The notes under the pieces: model-generated
What the model saw: the letters and a program-made list of their open reading frames with translations, nothing else
Databases searched by the model: none
Told to the model about the DNA's origin: nothing
Assembly: GCA_030704615.1 (NCBI GenBank)
Contig: CM060732.1
Location: 31,413,053 to 31,477,052, forward strand
DNA from: Takakia lepidozioides
Lineage: Eukaryota; Streptophyta; Takakiopsida; Takakiales; Takakiaceae
Reading direction: 5' to 3'
DNA: 64,000 nucleotides
Translations under genes and position numbers: made by a program
Part shown: positions 45,301 to 56,819 of the stretch, piece after piece
How the letters are laid out: each line of letters opens with the position of its first letter
Numbering within the stretch: position 1 is the stretch's first letter

Positions 45301-48065
45301 CATAGACTTGCTAGCCTTTGGTGTTGGTAAAAAGAGTATTGCAGAGTGCAGAGGAGGCCACAAAATGACAAGGAAGCTCTTCTCCACAGGTGTTACGATT
45401 TGACAACGAGTTGAAGTATGGCTTGTTCATTGATATTGATAGCTAATACTATAAATCTGCAGACCCTGGTTGAGATTGAACCAGGGAGGATCACGCACAT
45501 TACCTTCAGCAGGAGAAGCAGTAGGGGGGGCGCAAACAGCAGCACGTTCATCTTCACTGAGACTGCCGCACTACCTCAAACAACAATTACCATGTCACCC
45601 AATGCCCCCAAGGGCAATCCAGACAAAGCAGAACATGACTGTAGGCAGTCTAGTCTGGAAACCTCTGACTTGACGCATTTGCCAAAGACTACATCAAGCT
45701 TGGGCAGAAGTTGCAGAGCCAGAACCTTACCTATGTCACACATCATTGTTACATAATCTGAAAAACAACAGAACCAAGAACCCTCCAATCAGCTCTTCAA
45801 ATCAATAGTAATATACACCCCTTGTAAACTTTTATCTATAAGGCGTCCTTTAAGATAGCCCATCTCCTAACATGAGGCTGTAGTCATAATGTGGAGGGAA
45901 GACTATGTCACAGTGAAATCTGGATGTTATCCTTCTAAACCCACCCCCCCACCCCCCTCCCAACTTCCTCTTTTTTATTGGAGCAAGGGAAGGGGTAAGG
46001 ACGGCAGATGTCGCATTATGGTACAAATCCACTTGGGAAGTCCAGAATTATCTTGAAGTAAACTGTCCAACATACTGCCAAGATGCAGAGCTTCCATCGT
46101 ACTCACGTTTGTAGAAAAACTAAGCAAAGAAACACACCTAAAAACCGTGAGGGCAAGATGCCATTGCTGCTGCTGCATGAGAGCTAAGGAGACATGCGCG
46201 AGAGTGGTGGCCACACAGTCATTGAAGAGACGCAGCACAAATATGGAGTGGACCCTCTTTGACAAGCACAGCAAAGAGAGTGCCCACCATGGTACCTGAC
46301 AAGATTTACACACCCGACAGTGATAACATAGTTTTGCAACTCCCTCTATGGGTCCCATAGTCCTCTTCCTTTCAGGGTAAATGATAGCCACAAGCTGAGG
46401 AAGACGGATCAAGGGGGCTCTCTCTCTCTCTCTACCGCAACAATTGGATTGTCAGTGGCTGTGCCCGTGCAGTGCCACAGCGTCAAGTCTCATGTACCCT
46501 GGTGGGCTGAAACCCACAACCAGCTCCAAAAGGCTAAGCATGCCACAGACTATGCCCTAAAGGTACATCGCAGCTGATGTTTTCAGGGAGCTGTCCACGA
46601 GTGCCTCTCTCTTTTCTTTATCTTCCTATGAAAGAAGTTGGAAGCTGGTGCAAATCAGAAATACTTTTATTGGAAAAGACCAGAGGGCGCACCACTTTTG
46701 TTCTGATGTAGATGAGGAGTACAAGGCTGAGGTTTACCACGTACAAAACTCCAAAGACAATCTGCATTAAAAGGACGAGATTTTGAGACCAAGGAAAATT
46801 GTTGACATTAACTCATTCCTTACTAGGTTGTAATCAAACAATGCTCAGTGGATTCTTTCTGTTAATTACTCTGCATTTCCGAGAAAATGTATCTAATAGC
46901 ACATATCATACCTGTGCTGGATAGACCGCACCACCAGTTATGTGGCGAATGCCTGCGTAGACATAGAGGAAGCCAGCAGGGTACACCAAGGGCCCTGTGT
47001 CGCCGTGAATCTCTCCATAGTTCCTCTCCCCAGCCAGAAAACATTTTACCTGGGGCAGCCAAATTAATTGTGCGCGGGAAAATCTCACGAAAACAATACA
47101 AAGATGCTGTGAGCAGACCTCCCTCTCTCTCTCTCTCTCCCTCTCTCTCTCATCCCTCTGGAACTGACCCGAGAGTTTCCTATGGGAACTATGCAAATGA
47201 GAGTGTGTCACAGACAGAGTTCTGAGGGGGCAGTTGATATATACAGCCCTCGCTCTCTCATTGTGTTGAATGAATACCATCAGCGGTGTCAATGAACAGA
47301 GAGGGGGAGAGAGACATGTTAGTCTTCTGCTGGAAGACGATATCAAACTTGCAAATTCATCGATGTACTCCTACACAGTGTACGTGATTCTTGCAGCATA
47401 CTTCTTACCAATTTTGTCAATTGACAAGGTTTGTAGAAAGGGAAACTTTTACAGCATACGCGAATGCAAAGTGTGGCGAAATCAACCGATTCCTACTTGA
47501 TACCATTCTGTGTCAAAAATCCACTACAAGGTCTCGAAGTATCGGAACTCAATTACATATCTACAAAAATAGGTTCACTGGGAAGAAAACAGCCACAATG
47601 GTGCATAATTCGTAAGTAGAATTGGCGGCACTCTCCAAGAGAATTTTGCAGAACATGAGGCTCACCTGTGACATATATGCATCCCAGTCTATTTTCGTAT
47701 CTGCGTTGCCCCACCCCACCCCACCAAAGTGTAAGAGAGAACGACGAGAGACAGAGAAGAACACTACTATGCCCATGCACTTGAGGTGAAGACATGGTGC
47801 AAAACACCCCCAGCAGAATCAATGTCAAGAAATGGTCTTCACCAATCATTCCTTGAGACTCGAAAGGAAGCTTTCGTCTTTAGTTTAAGGTTTCCAGAGC
47901 ATGTCATTCTAGAGTCCAAAATTCATGAGGGGAGTACTAAATACATGGCACGCGGGAGATGACTCCAGCCGTGAAAAGCGCATCGAGAACGAGAAAAGCG
48001 CATGCCCAAAGCACCAGGCTAGTCCGCCTCTTGTCTGCCACACCTTGGCCCACCCCTGCGGCCAT
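42327..48065 (-). CDS. ALG3: ALG3, Dol-P-Man:Man5GlcNAc2-PP-Dol alpha-1,3-mannosyltransferase
   Basis: Thirteen exons join in phase to 444 residues: 48065-47945, 47700-47666, 47049-46912, 46761-46693, 46295-46138, 45570-45504, 44824-44777, 44614-44526, 44016-43841, 43757-43629, 43467-43389, 43100-43044 and 42495-42327. Family marks are VPYTKIDWDAYMSQ in the first luminal loop, [91 protein letters not shown] and the C-terminal GVELCWNIYPS. The enzyme (family GT58) adds the first dolichol-phosphate-linked mannose on the ER luminal side in N-glycan precursor assembly. The border of exons 9/10 is ambiguous: an alternative pair of sites (donor near 43813, acceptor at 43769) also keeps phase. The loop there is the least conserved part. 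Confidence 0.95.
42559..42582. repeat. ATC microsatellite
   Basis: A (TCA)n run of seven units lies in ALG3 intron sequence, followed by a near-duplicate of about 55 bases (CCTGCTAGAAAAAGAGTA.. and GTCTTGGAAAAGACTCATC..) at 42585-42640 and 42692-42745. Confidence 0.8.
45235..45261. repeat. GT microsatellite
   Basis: About thirteen GT units, followed by degenerate GTGT/GTCGGT copies to about 45278, lie in the intron between ALG3 exons 6 and 7. Confidence 0.95.
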
Positions 48066-48293
48066 CGATCTTCGATCTCTCACACCCTCCTCTCCTCTCT
48101 GTCTCGAGGACCTCTGAATTGAAGACGAGACCCCTCTGTCTTTCGGGTCACCCCACACCCTCGCGGGCCGCCCCGTGCCCCCTCACTTGCAATCCCCCCC
48201 GCCCGGCGCCTCCGCCCGCCCTCATCCTCCGGGTTTGGAGGATTGAACGGAAGCTCCAGGTTGTGTTGTGTTGCTTCGTCGTCCTCCATCGCA
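48066..48293. promoter_or_regulatory. Shared divergent promoter of ALG3 and the plastid-protein gene
   Basis: Only 228 bases separate the ALG3 start codon (minus strand, 48065) from the start codon of the + gene at 48294. The stretch is GC- and CpG-rich (for example CCCGCCCGGCGCCTCCGCCCG) and lacks a TATA box, as expected for a bidirectional housekeeping promoter that includes both 5' leaders. Confidence 0.7.
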
Positions 48294-49788
48294 ATGGCAG
48301 CGTGCTCCAATGCTCTCCTCCATGTGCAGGGGCAGACCGTAGCCAAGCTCATGGCTTCTCCTTTCGCTGAACCGACGGGTAGCCTTCCATCGTGCACCAG
48401 GTTCATGGGGCAAGCTGTGGAGCTCAAATTGGCATCCACCTCTATGGGGATGCAGGGCCGCATACCGCTTCAAGTGATGGCTATGAAGCGTCACCAGCCC
48501 GCAGGGAAATGTAAGAAAGGTATGGCACGTACCCTTACTTTTGGGTGTCCCCTAGCTGTGTGCTTGAGCAGAGAATTTGGTCCCTGCGCTGTCACCTTCT
48601 TCGTTGCTGTCATTGAGAATTTAGCCCGTCAGCACACCTTTATATGGCCACATTCAAACCTCAGGTTAGCTCCGATAAGAATCTCTGCATCTAGCAGTCC
48701 CATCAACCCCCTCCCATTGTACCAACACATATGTGTAGCACTCCATCTGTTTAGAATGGTGAGCGGTGCACTACAAGTGACGATGGAGAATTTTCCGGGA
48801 TGCCAAGTGGTCAGGTCAAGCTGCGTGGGGAGCTTGTCAATTGTAAGCAGGTGGCAGAGGAGGGGCCAATACAGTGATCGAATGAGGATAGTGACGAATG
48901 CCTTGCCAGATTCTGTTTGGATCACTGCATTGCAGGCTGTTGGGCTGGCCCTTGCAACTGCTGGAGCTGCTGCTTTTGGGGGATTCATGCTCTCCCAAGC
49001 CTTGGAGAATGAGTACCTTGCTGATGTAAGAATGAACCTGAAATGTATCATTCAATTTGTGCCCGATGTTGCTTCTGGATTTGTTCTAACCTTCACCAGT
49101 TGGGTGGGTTAATCCTAAAGCGGACCTCGTCAAGCTTGCAGGGGAAATTAAAGGGGTCTGGTTGAGAGTAGCAAGTAGCAAAAGGGTTGTAGTCGGCAAT
49201 GGCACATGTATGAGATGATTGGAATTGCAGTGCTCATCATAAGATATAGGCCAGTGTGATGTTGCAGCTGTGAGGAGCTGTACGATTCACAAGTCTGGAA
49301 TACACCTTAACTATCAAAGGACCGGTAGGATGATTGGTTTAGTCATGGAAATTACTCCGCCGAAAGCCTCTGAGCAGTGTATTTGTCACACTCCTTACAG
49401 TCGTTTGCTACAATAGAAACTGCAGAATCTTTTTGGCATTGTTGCTTCCCGAGGAATAGTCAAGTCAAGATCAAACTTCAATCCTCCCCTCTTGAGGTGA
49501 AGAATGAGCTGTGACCACCATGGCTGCATTCAAAGCTCCGAGTAATAATTTTTCTGACTTTAAGGTTTCAGCTGCTCTCACTTGCAGTATATGCAATGTA
49601 TGAGGCTACAGATACCAACATAACCTGTTTCCGTTCCACTTATTTGTTTACCTTGTGGACAGGTTGAGGAGATAGAGAAGCTGAAAGAGCAAGGCTTATG
49701 GAAGGATGAGTCAGAACCTAGTAATGCAGATTTAGAAGGCCAAGGAGTTGGTGCTCCCACTCGCAAGCGACCGGTTAGGGATGAGTGA
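48294..49788 (+). CDS. Small probable plastid membrane protein, unidentified
   Basis: Exon 1 (48294-48510, or to 48519 with an alternative donor) encodes a Ser/Ala/Met-rich N-terminus with few acidic residues, consistent with a chloroplast transit peptide. Exon 2 (48910-49025) encodes a hydrophobic helix rich in Gly/Ala (AVGLALATAGAAAFGGFMLS) followed by QALENEYLAD. Exon 3 (49663-49788) encodes VEEIEKLKEQGLWKDES and a charged tail ending TRKRPVRDE. Phases agree and give 152 residues (155 with the alternative donor). One transmembrane segment is expected, with the charged tail on one side. I do not recognise the family; thylakoid or envelope location is inference from the N-terminus. It shares a promoter region with ALG3. 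A conserved-looking stretch in intron 1 stays open in frame but has no homology I can name. Confidence 0.7.
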
Positions 49789-50535
49789 TCATAGCCATTA
49801 GAAAATTTCTTTGGAACTATAACTATCTCTGGATTAGACCTTGATTTTACTAGGGCAACTGTCAGGTACATCTTGGTGGTGATTATAAAGCTAGCCGTTC
49901 ATCTGTTCTTGCAAGTTTTTGGTGTGAAATTTACTTGTCGTCTTTTCCTCTGTCATGATGGGGTTATCAATGGTTGAAGAAGAAATTATCAGACTCTGAG
50001 GGGAAGGCAAGTCTCCATCCACAAACATTTGTGCAGGGGAACCAAGCAAGTGGCTTCACCTTAATTTCGACCACATTCTGTGAGAAAAGTTGAAAGATCT
50101 CTGTCAACCAGTTGCTGCAATTGACAATGTTATTTATCAAGGTGGATGAGGTTACATAAGCAATTCATAGGGTTGGACACCGTCATGCTGATCAGATTGC
50201 TTGGCCCACTAGATGAATCACTGGCTAATCAATCCAAGGCTGGCTCTAAATTATCCACAGTACCCATTGTTGAAACCACTGGAGATGAAAGGAACCCATT
50301 TGCCAGTCTTTTCAAACCTAACTCACATGAGCACTTGGAACCAGGACTACCATGTTGAGAGTGCCACTAAATGTCTCAGGTTCTCTACTTGCTACCTCAG
50401 TCAGAGTGGATAAATCCCGATGTATCGTAATAGTAAATGCATGGCGATGTAGTAGACGGAAGGGTTCCTGGTTGAGGGGTAGCTACGCAGGAGCGGCCTG
50501 GAACAACAGAACATGAGAATCTACTCCCCTTGACC
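49789..50535. other. Convergent 3' regions, no gene seen
   Basis: The 3' UTR of the plastid-protein gene (+) and that of the UVR/coiled-coil gene (-) must lie here, arranged tail to tail. No other coding signal is present. Confidence 0.6.
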
Positions 50536-53500
50536 TTAAGACGAAACATCATCATCCACAGTTCCCATTGTTTCACATAGGCAGCCAGGAACTTCTGTTG
50601 ATTCATCCACTGTTCCTGCACCACCAACTGGTGCTTCCCCTGAAGATGGCATTGACCCCAGACCACTGGCACAGACCAGGATTGACCTCAAATACTCTTT
50701 CCCCTCTAAGTGGTACATTCTTTGCAGCTCGTCGGCTTCAGCATCGGCTGCCTCTCCTTCTCTTTCCAGACTCTTGGCTTCCTCAAAATCTTGAAGATCT
50801 ATGGTCGCATCTGTTAACCAAGCAAGAAATGAAAATACTTAGCAAAGACCACTTACCTTACTACTTGAACGGTAACCAATGATCAGAGTTAACTGTTACC
50901 CAGTAAGTCTGCAAAAGCCTACATGCAAAAACAGTCTTTCTTAACCCCCGAAAATAGGAGAACACTAGGAATAACGTAAGAACTTAATGCCTGCATGTGA
51001 TCTCTGACAGGACAGTACTCCGGTTTCTGGCATGTCAAATCCCCCACCCGGGGTGACACTGGCATATATAGGAGGGACTGTAAACTCCACTCAGGGTCAC
51101 ACCAGGTTACACGGAATGGGGTGTAACTCCACTTGAGGTTACATGGAAGGGAGTGTAACTTGACTCAGTCTAACTCACACTTGGTCTCAAACTTTGACTG
51201 TCCCAATTTGGCCAAATACATATTGTTAAACACGGGGTGACACTAGCTGAATTACTAGAACCCAGGATTAAATTACCTAGGGTTTACTACCCACCCATCA
51301 AAAATAATCCCAGCGCCTCAGCCGCCTGCACAGCTATCACCTTACCAGTAGACTACTCGCCGCTGCTTGACAACCATCAGCATTCTAAAGTATTTATTAA
51401 TAGTGAATCCGGGGGAAGAGGTGGTGGGGAGGATTTGACAGCTCTGGCAGAGGTGCCTGAAGCCGGCAAAAGTACTGTCAAATCACAAACGTGCATTGAG
51501 TTCTTACATTATTCCTATTGTTCTCCCCGAAAATATACAGAAAGGTGCCCTAATTCTAGCTCTAGCAATAAAATTCTTGAAACACTAGAGTAGGGTCACT
51601 GGAAAAACTGCATAATTTTGATCAAACTGTCCCAAATACCTCTTTTATTTCATCCTCCTTGTCAGATGAAGTCTGGAATTTGTGCACTAATACGTTACTA
51701 AGCCATATTCCCTTCAAGCTGATATGAATAGCGGAAAAGAGACTTGGTATCTCACCTCTCTCTTGCCTTGAGGCTGCAGCAACCAATCGCAGCCTCTCAC
51801 ATCGTGCCATTGCTGCTTCCTTCTCCTTAGCAGCAACTAGCCTGTCCAGTTCCGCAAGGGCGCCCACCTTCACTCAAACCAATATCATTCACCAGATTGA
51901 AGTTAATTTAATTTTCAGCTTAGTTTCAATTCCAGGCGAGTTGCAATTTGAGGTCAGATTCATTAACAACACAAATCCTTGCTCTAATGAATGGAGTTGT
52001 AAATCACAACTAGCATGAAGTCTTGTGTTCAGCTTTCAGACCAAGCCCAAACACACATACGACATATGGATCAAGCTAGGTACAGCCAATTACTGGATTT
52101 TCCCCCTAACCACAGTCATTTCACCTGAAAACAAGGTGAGGCATTTCTGGTACCTTTTCCTCCCCTTCTTCATCCAGTTTCTGAACATGGGAGCTTATCC
52201 GTTCCATATCAGCAGTCAAAGCATCTCTCTCCGCCATTAAAGCCTTTGCTTCTGATGCTAGACGACCAGCTTCCTTAAAGTTACGGGTAGCTGCAGCAAG
52301 CTTTTTTTCAGCCTCCAGCTCTGGGCCCCGCTTCTCCACGAACAGGATGCGTTGCTTGGCGGCAGCCAACTCCTGCTGCAACTTCACCTTTGTGGCCACC
52401 AGTTCCTGTTACAAGATGCAGTGAACTGTCAGGACATTTAAGCACTTGTAAGGCGTAGGTGGAGCATACACAAAGAAGAGTCTTCAAGAAGAAATCAAGT
52501 CCACAGACATCACAACTTACACTGGTCCAACTTGCTGAGCAGCATGTGTGACTGCCAGAAATCTGTTAACACATCCCGTAGTTTTCACTCCCTCTTTCTC
52601 CCTTCTGTTGGGAGGCCCCTACCTCTTTACAGTCAGTCACTTCAATAGTTCCCTGGATGTCTGTGCTGGGACTACAAAATACACACTAATACACCACCTT
52701 CCAGTTACGAAGTAAGAACCTGCAAGGAGGTGCGGTTGACGGAAGCTTCTTGCCGGAGAGCTTGAGCTTCTTCAATTGCCTGCTTTTCCTTCCCAGTTAA
52801 CTCCATTTTCTTCTCCCTAGACTGCGATATCAACAAGGCAGCTCCCTTCCTCATCTGCATGGCCTCAAACAATGCATACCTTTCTGCTGCAGCCAAACTT
52901 GCAATCTCTTTTAACTTCAACCTCTCTGCCTCCATGCTTAGAAGAAACTCCTCAATCCCCTTCTTCTCTGTTTGAAGGGATGATGACTCTGTCTCGAGCT
53001 CTTGCAGCACAGATGTCAACCCATGCAACTCGGTATTGAGTTCCATCTGCTGCTTCTCAAAGGCAGCAAAGACACTGTTGATTTTTCCATCCACTTGACC
53101 AATGTATTTGTTAGCCTCCGCAATCTCTGCCTCCTTGGCCCTCACTTGTGCAAGCAGCTCCTGGAGCTCCAAGTCAAGTGCATTTCGTTTTTCTACGAGC
53201 AATGCTTTCTCATCTGTTTCAGATCTTATGGAATCCTCAATTGCCTTGCTGAGCTCTACATTTGCTTCTTCTATCACTCCCAACTCTAGAGCCACCTTTG
53301 TCTTTATTGACTCAACTGCCTCTTCCTCAGCATCCAACCTCTTCATTTCCCTGCTAGCAGTTTCCTGAGCTTCCTGCTTCACTTTCTCTATAGCCTCCTC
53401 CGCCTCCTGTGAACACTAAAAACTTCAACACCACAACTTGAACAATTTCAAGGTCATAATAAGAAGCATTTTTTATGTTAGGCAGTGCATAATGAAAATG

Positions 53501-56500
53501 CAGGTGGGTTATGCATAGCACCTTTATAAGTAATTGCAAAAGTTGGGCACCTTCTTCCTCAACTGCAACTTGCAAGTGCAATAGCTCCTGCAATTTGGTC
53601 GCAAATTGGTCGCAATCACCTTCAGCAGCCTGGAAAGCTTTGGCAGCTTGCTCCATCATGTTCTCAGCTGCCATTATGCTCCCACTCAATATATCTGCCT
53701 TCTCAAAATCTTCCCTTTCACAAGCTGCATCCAGCTCAGCTTCAAGCTCCTTGTATCTGAAAGCATGACTGAGTTTGAGTCTACAAGCAAAGCAACAATG
53801 TAGCCCCTATTCTTTGCTGCCTTCTGTTTAACATAGCATTGTCACAAAACTAGCCCTAAATGTAATCTCAAGTGCCATTGACTGCACTTTCAACGAACCC
53901 CACTGAAATTCCGATTCTGCTGGAATAGACTAAATTTACAGGATACAAGAGATGGTACAGACCACAAACTGCATGGTTGCAAATATTCTGCATATGTATC
54001 AATTGTTGTCCTGGATCCACTTGCCCTACTGCTCAACAGTTCTGCATGCACTCTTAAGCTATACGAGGGAAAAGGAGGGAAAAGGGGGGGGGCATCCAAC
54101 GTTCACTCTGGAGGCAGGTATTGAAGTCCGGAAAAATACATAATACCTTAATAAGCATAAACCGTAATAAGCATTTATCGTAGAATACTTGTGCTTGATC
54201 ATGTTAGATAAAACCAAATGGAGGAGCAAAGATACACCTGGTGGATGCAGCCCCAACTACTTCTGCAGCCTGTCTCCTTCGCTGAGCTGCCTCCTTCCTT
54301 GAATTTGACACAGATGACCCCCTCTGTTGCAAGTTTTTTGACTTCTTTGCAACCAGTTCTTTGATCAAGTCTAACCTCTCCTCAATTGCAGTTCCCTTCT
54401 GCTCAACCACCCCACCAGCATACCCCTCTTCCTGTAAATTCAAGTCGATCACGCTATCTTCATGCCCTATCGCATCCCCCTCTGTCAGTTCTCCCAGCAA
54501 ACTCTGTCCCTCAGCCTCCTGGACTGGAGGGCTAACTACTCTGTCACCTTCAGGTTCTGTGCCAAGTTCAGAATCAACATGGTTTGACAATCTGTCAGGG
54601 TTTGGAGTTTCTTCCATTTCTTCTGTCGCTGCATCAGCTGGCACACCCAACTGCTCTTTGACCAGTAGTTCCATACCATCTTGCGGTGTGGAAACTATCT
54701 TGCTTTGAGAGACTGCAAGCCTCTCAGCCACAGGCTCTGCACTTTCCTTGCTAGTCTTTGCATGGAGCACAAGCTCTCCTCCAACATCCAAAGTTGCTTC
54801 ATTTTCTAACTCATTTAACTCATCTCTCATGCCAGGGGTGACATGAAGAGAGCTGGTTTCTTTATCCAATACACTAGCTGCAATGACAAACTTCTTGTCT
54901 TCCCTCTCAGAGCTTGGCAACTCCTGCATGAAACTTTCCCCTGAAATCTCTCTACTCAACAACCCTCCCAACGACCTGGTTTCCTCCAGATGTTCACTAA
55001 CTGCTCCTTGAAGCCTATCAGTAGGCAGACTGCTGGAGGACAGAGAGAAAGCATCTGGTAGAACTTTTGCAGTGCTTGATCCTCCACTGCCCTCTCTTCC
55101 TACACCTTTGATCTGTGTTACATCCTCATAAGTGTCCTCCTCCCTGCCATACCCAATTTTGATACTCCGCTTCTTTCGTCTCATGAATGGCTTCAAACCT
55201 GAACCCATAGAAAAAGCTTTTGCTTTAGTTGCTACCATTAAATCTATACTTGAGGGGCACTGTGAATGACATGCATAATGAGCGACATAAATCCTCTACG
55301 CAGAGCTTTAGATGGAACATAGAACTCTCGTCTAGCAGTGATTGTTGGAGCTCATTTTGGTCACCCGTAGATGCAGCTGTTTTAAGCTCTCGTGTCTTGT
55401 TTGCAGGGGTTGGGGGAGAGGAGTGGCAGAGAGGAGAATGTGTTGGTGTAAGAGTTCTCAGACATAAAACCCCACTCCCAATTTGGACAGATTAGGAAGG
55501 TGTGCAGAGGGAGGAGAATTAAGGGTTACCACTATTGCTGAAGGCCTTCTCCAATGGTGGTAATATGCCTCTGAACGAATTTGGCCTTCCAGGCGTCCTT
55601 AGAAAGCTTGTGAGAGCAAAAGTACATTCTAAAACCCCACCCTGAATTCAGAGGACTGTGTGCAGCCACTTTTTGGGTGTCAAATACAGACCCGGAAGAA
55701 AACAAATGTGGAACGAGTCTACTCCATGCATGCAAGAGGGTCTTTCACTCACTCTGTTGCAGCCAAAATTGCCTGCTATTCTCAACACCACCAGTGAACT
55801 ACCACAAGTGTCCTCTTTGGCAAACTCCAGCAATGTACTGTTCAAGCAAGCTCTTCCTCTCATCTCGGGCAAACCCCAAGAGGTAGCCCTTGATATGAAA
55901 CTATGATAGTTTTCCCAGGTTGTCATTTCCAAACTAAAGACCCACGAGACTAGTTAATTCCCGGGTCATTGCGAGGAAGCTCCTTCTCGTGCAACCCCAA
56001 CCAGTGTAACCCCATATATATCTATGGATGACAACCAGAGGCTTTGCATGCAGCTGAGAAAAACCTGGTACTGTCGTAGAACCAGTTGAAGTTCCGGTGG
56101 TAAGAGACTTTGAAGCTGGGTGCTTGAGGACGTCATTGTATGCTGACATTATACTCTGGACACTGGAACTATCCGTTTCACCAATCCCGGCTTTCCCATT
56201 GCCTGGTCTCTCATCCTCTGAGCCTGCAGAACTCACTCGCTCAAGCTTGACCTGATCTGTACGCTCGTCCACAAAAGAGGTCAAAGTTTGTTCGTTTAAG
56301 GTATCCGATTGGTGGATATCCACCTGATCGATAGACGACACATTCAGGCCACTGAAAAGGCTCTCATCCAATGGCTGACTCGGAGCTTGAAATACAAATC
56401 CATGGATTGACGAAAAGGAAGTTGACCGATGATGAGATTGGGGTATTGCGGACGATGCTGGATGATTAAGAGAAGGCAATGCTTGACTTGTGAGGGACAC

Positions 56501-56788
56501 AGGGGCAGCAGACACCAGGGGATTGGCTCGAATTGCCTCTTCAGATAGAGGCACTGGTGACGATGCAACTGAAGAATGGGAAGATGGCTGAAGCTCCTCA
56601 CGTAAAACAGTTTTTGTGGGGGCAGGAGAAACTCCAGCGCTCGTTCTTTGATTCTCGATCTCCACCGGTAAGGGCATCACAAATTCCATGCCTTCAGAAC
56701 GAGTATCAATCTCCACCGGTAAGGGCGTCACAAATTCCATGCCTTCAAAGAGAGATTCCATTTCACTGTCTCTCACATCCTCCTCCAT
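50536..56788 (-). CDS. Large UVR-motif, coiled-coil protein
   Basis: Seven exons join in phase to 1092 residues: 56788-56065, 55231-54238, 53756-53522, 53406-52720, 52405-52154, 51867-51756 and 50810-50536. The N-terminal ~570 residues are acidic, Ser/Pro-rich and probably disordered, starting near MESLFEGM. The C-terminal half is almost continuous coiled coil with three UVR-like motifs: ELDAACEREDFEKADIL, AEKKLAAATRNFKEAGRLAS and TIDLQDFEEAKSLEREGEAA. UVR motifs mediate UvrB-UvrC contact in bacteria; in plants they occur in uncharacterised proteins, and partner and role here are unknown. Exon 2 could start 11 bases earlier at another in-phase acceptor, adding four residues. Near the start a 51-base unit is duplicated in frame, doubling an EGMEFV.PLPVEI segment. 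No lesion is seen. Confidence 0.85.
56658..56759. repeat. In-frame 51-bp tandem duplication in the UVR-protein gene
   Basis: Two copies, 56658-56708 and 56709-56759, are nearly identical (a few base differences) and encode 17 residues each. This indicates a young, frame-preserving duplication close to the N-terminus of the protein. Confidence 0.95.
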
Positions 56789-56819
56789 CACTAGAATCTC
56801 AAATAAATTGTGTCAGGCA

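Noticed and set aside
48511-48909. Reading the plastid-protein gene as one continuous 289-codon ORF
   Set aside because: The middle part lacks protein-like character, strong donor (GTAAG) and acceptor sites flank it in equal phase, and the third exon requires splicing anyway.
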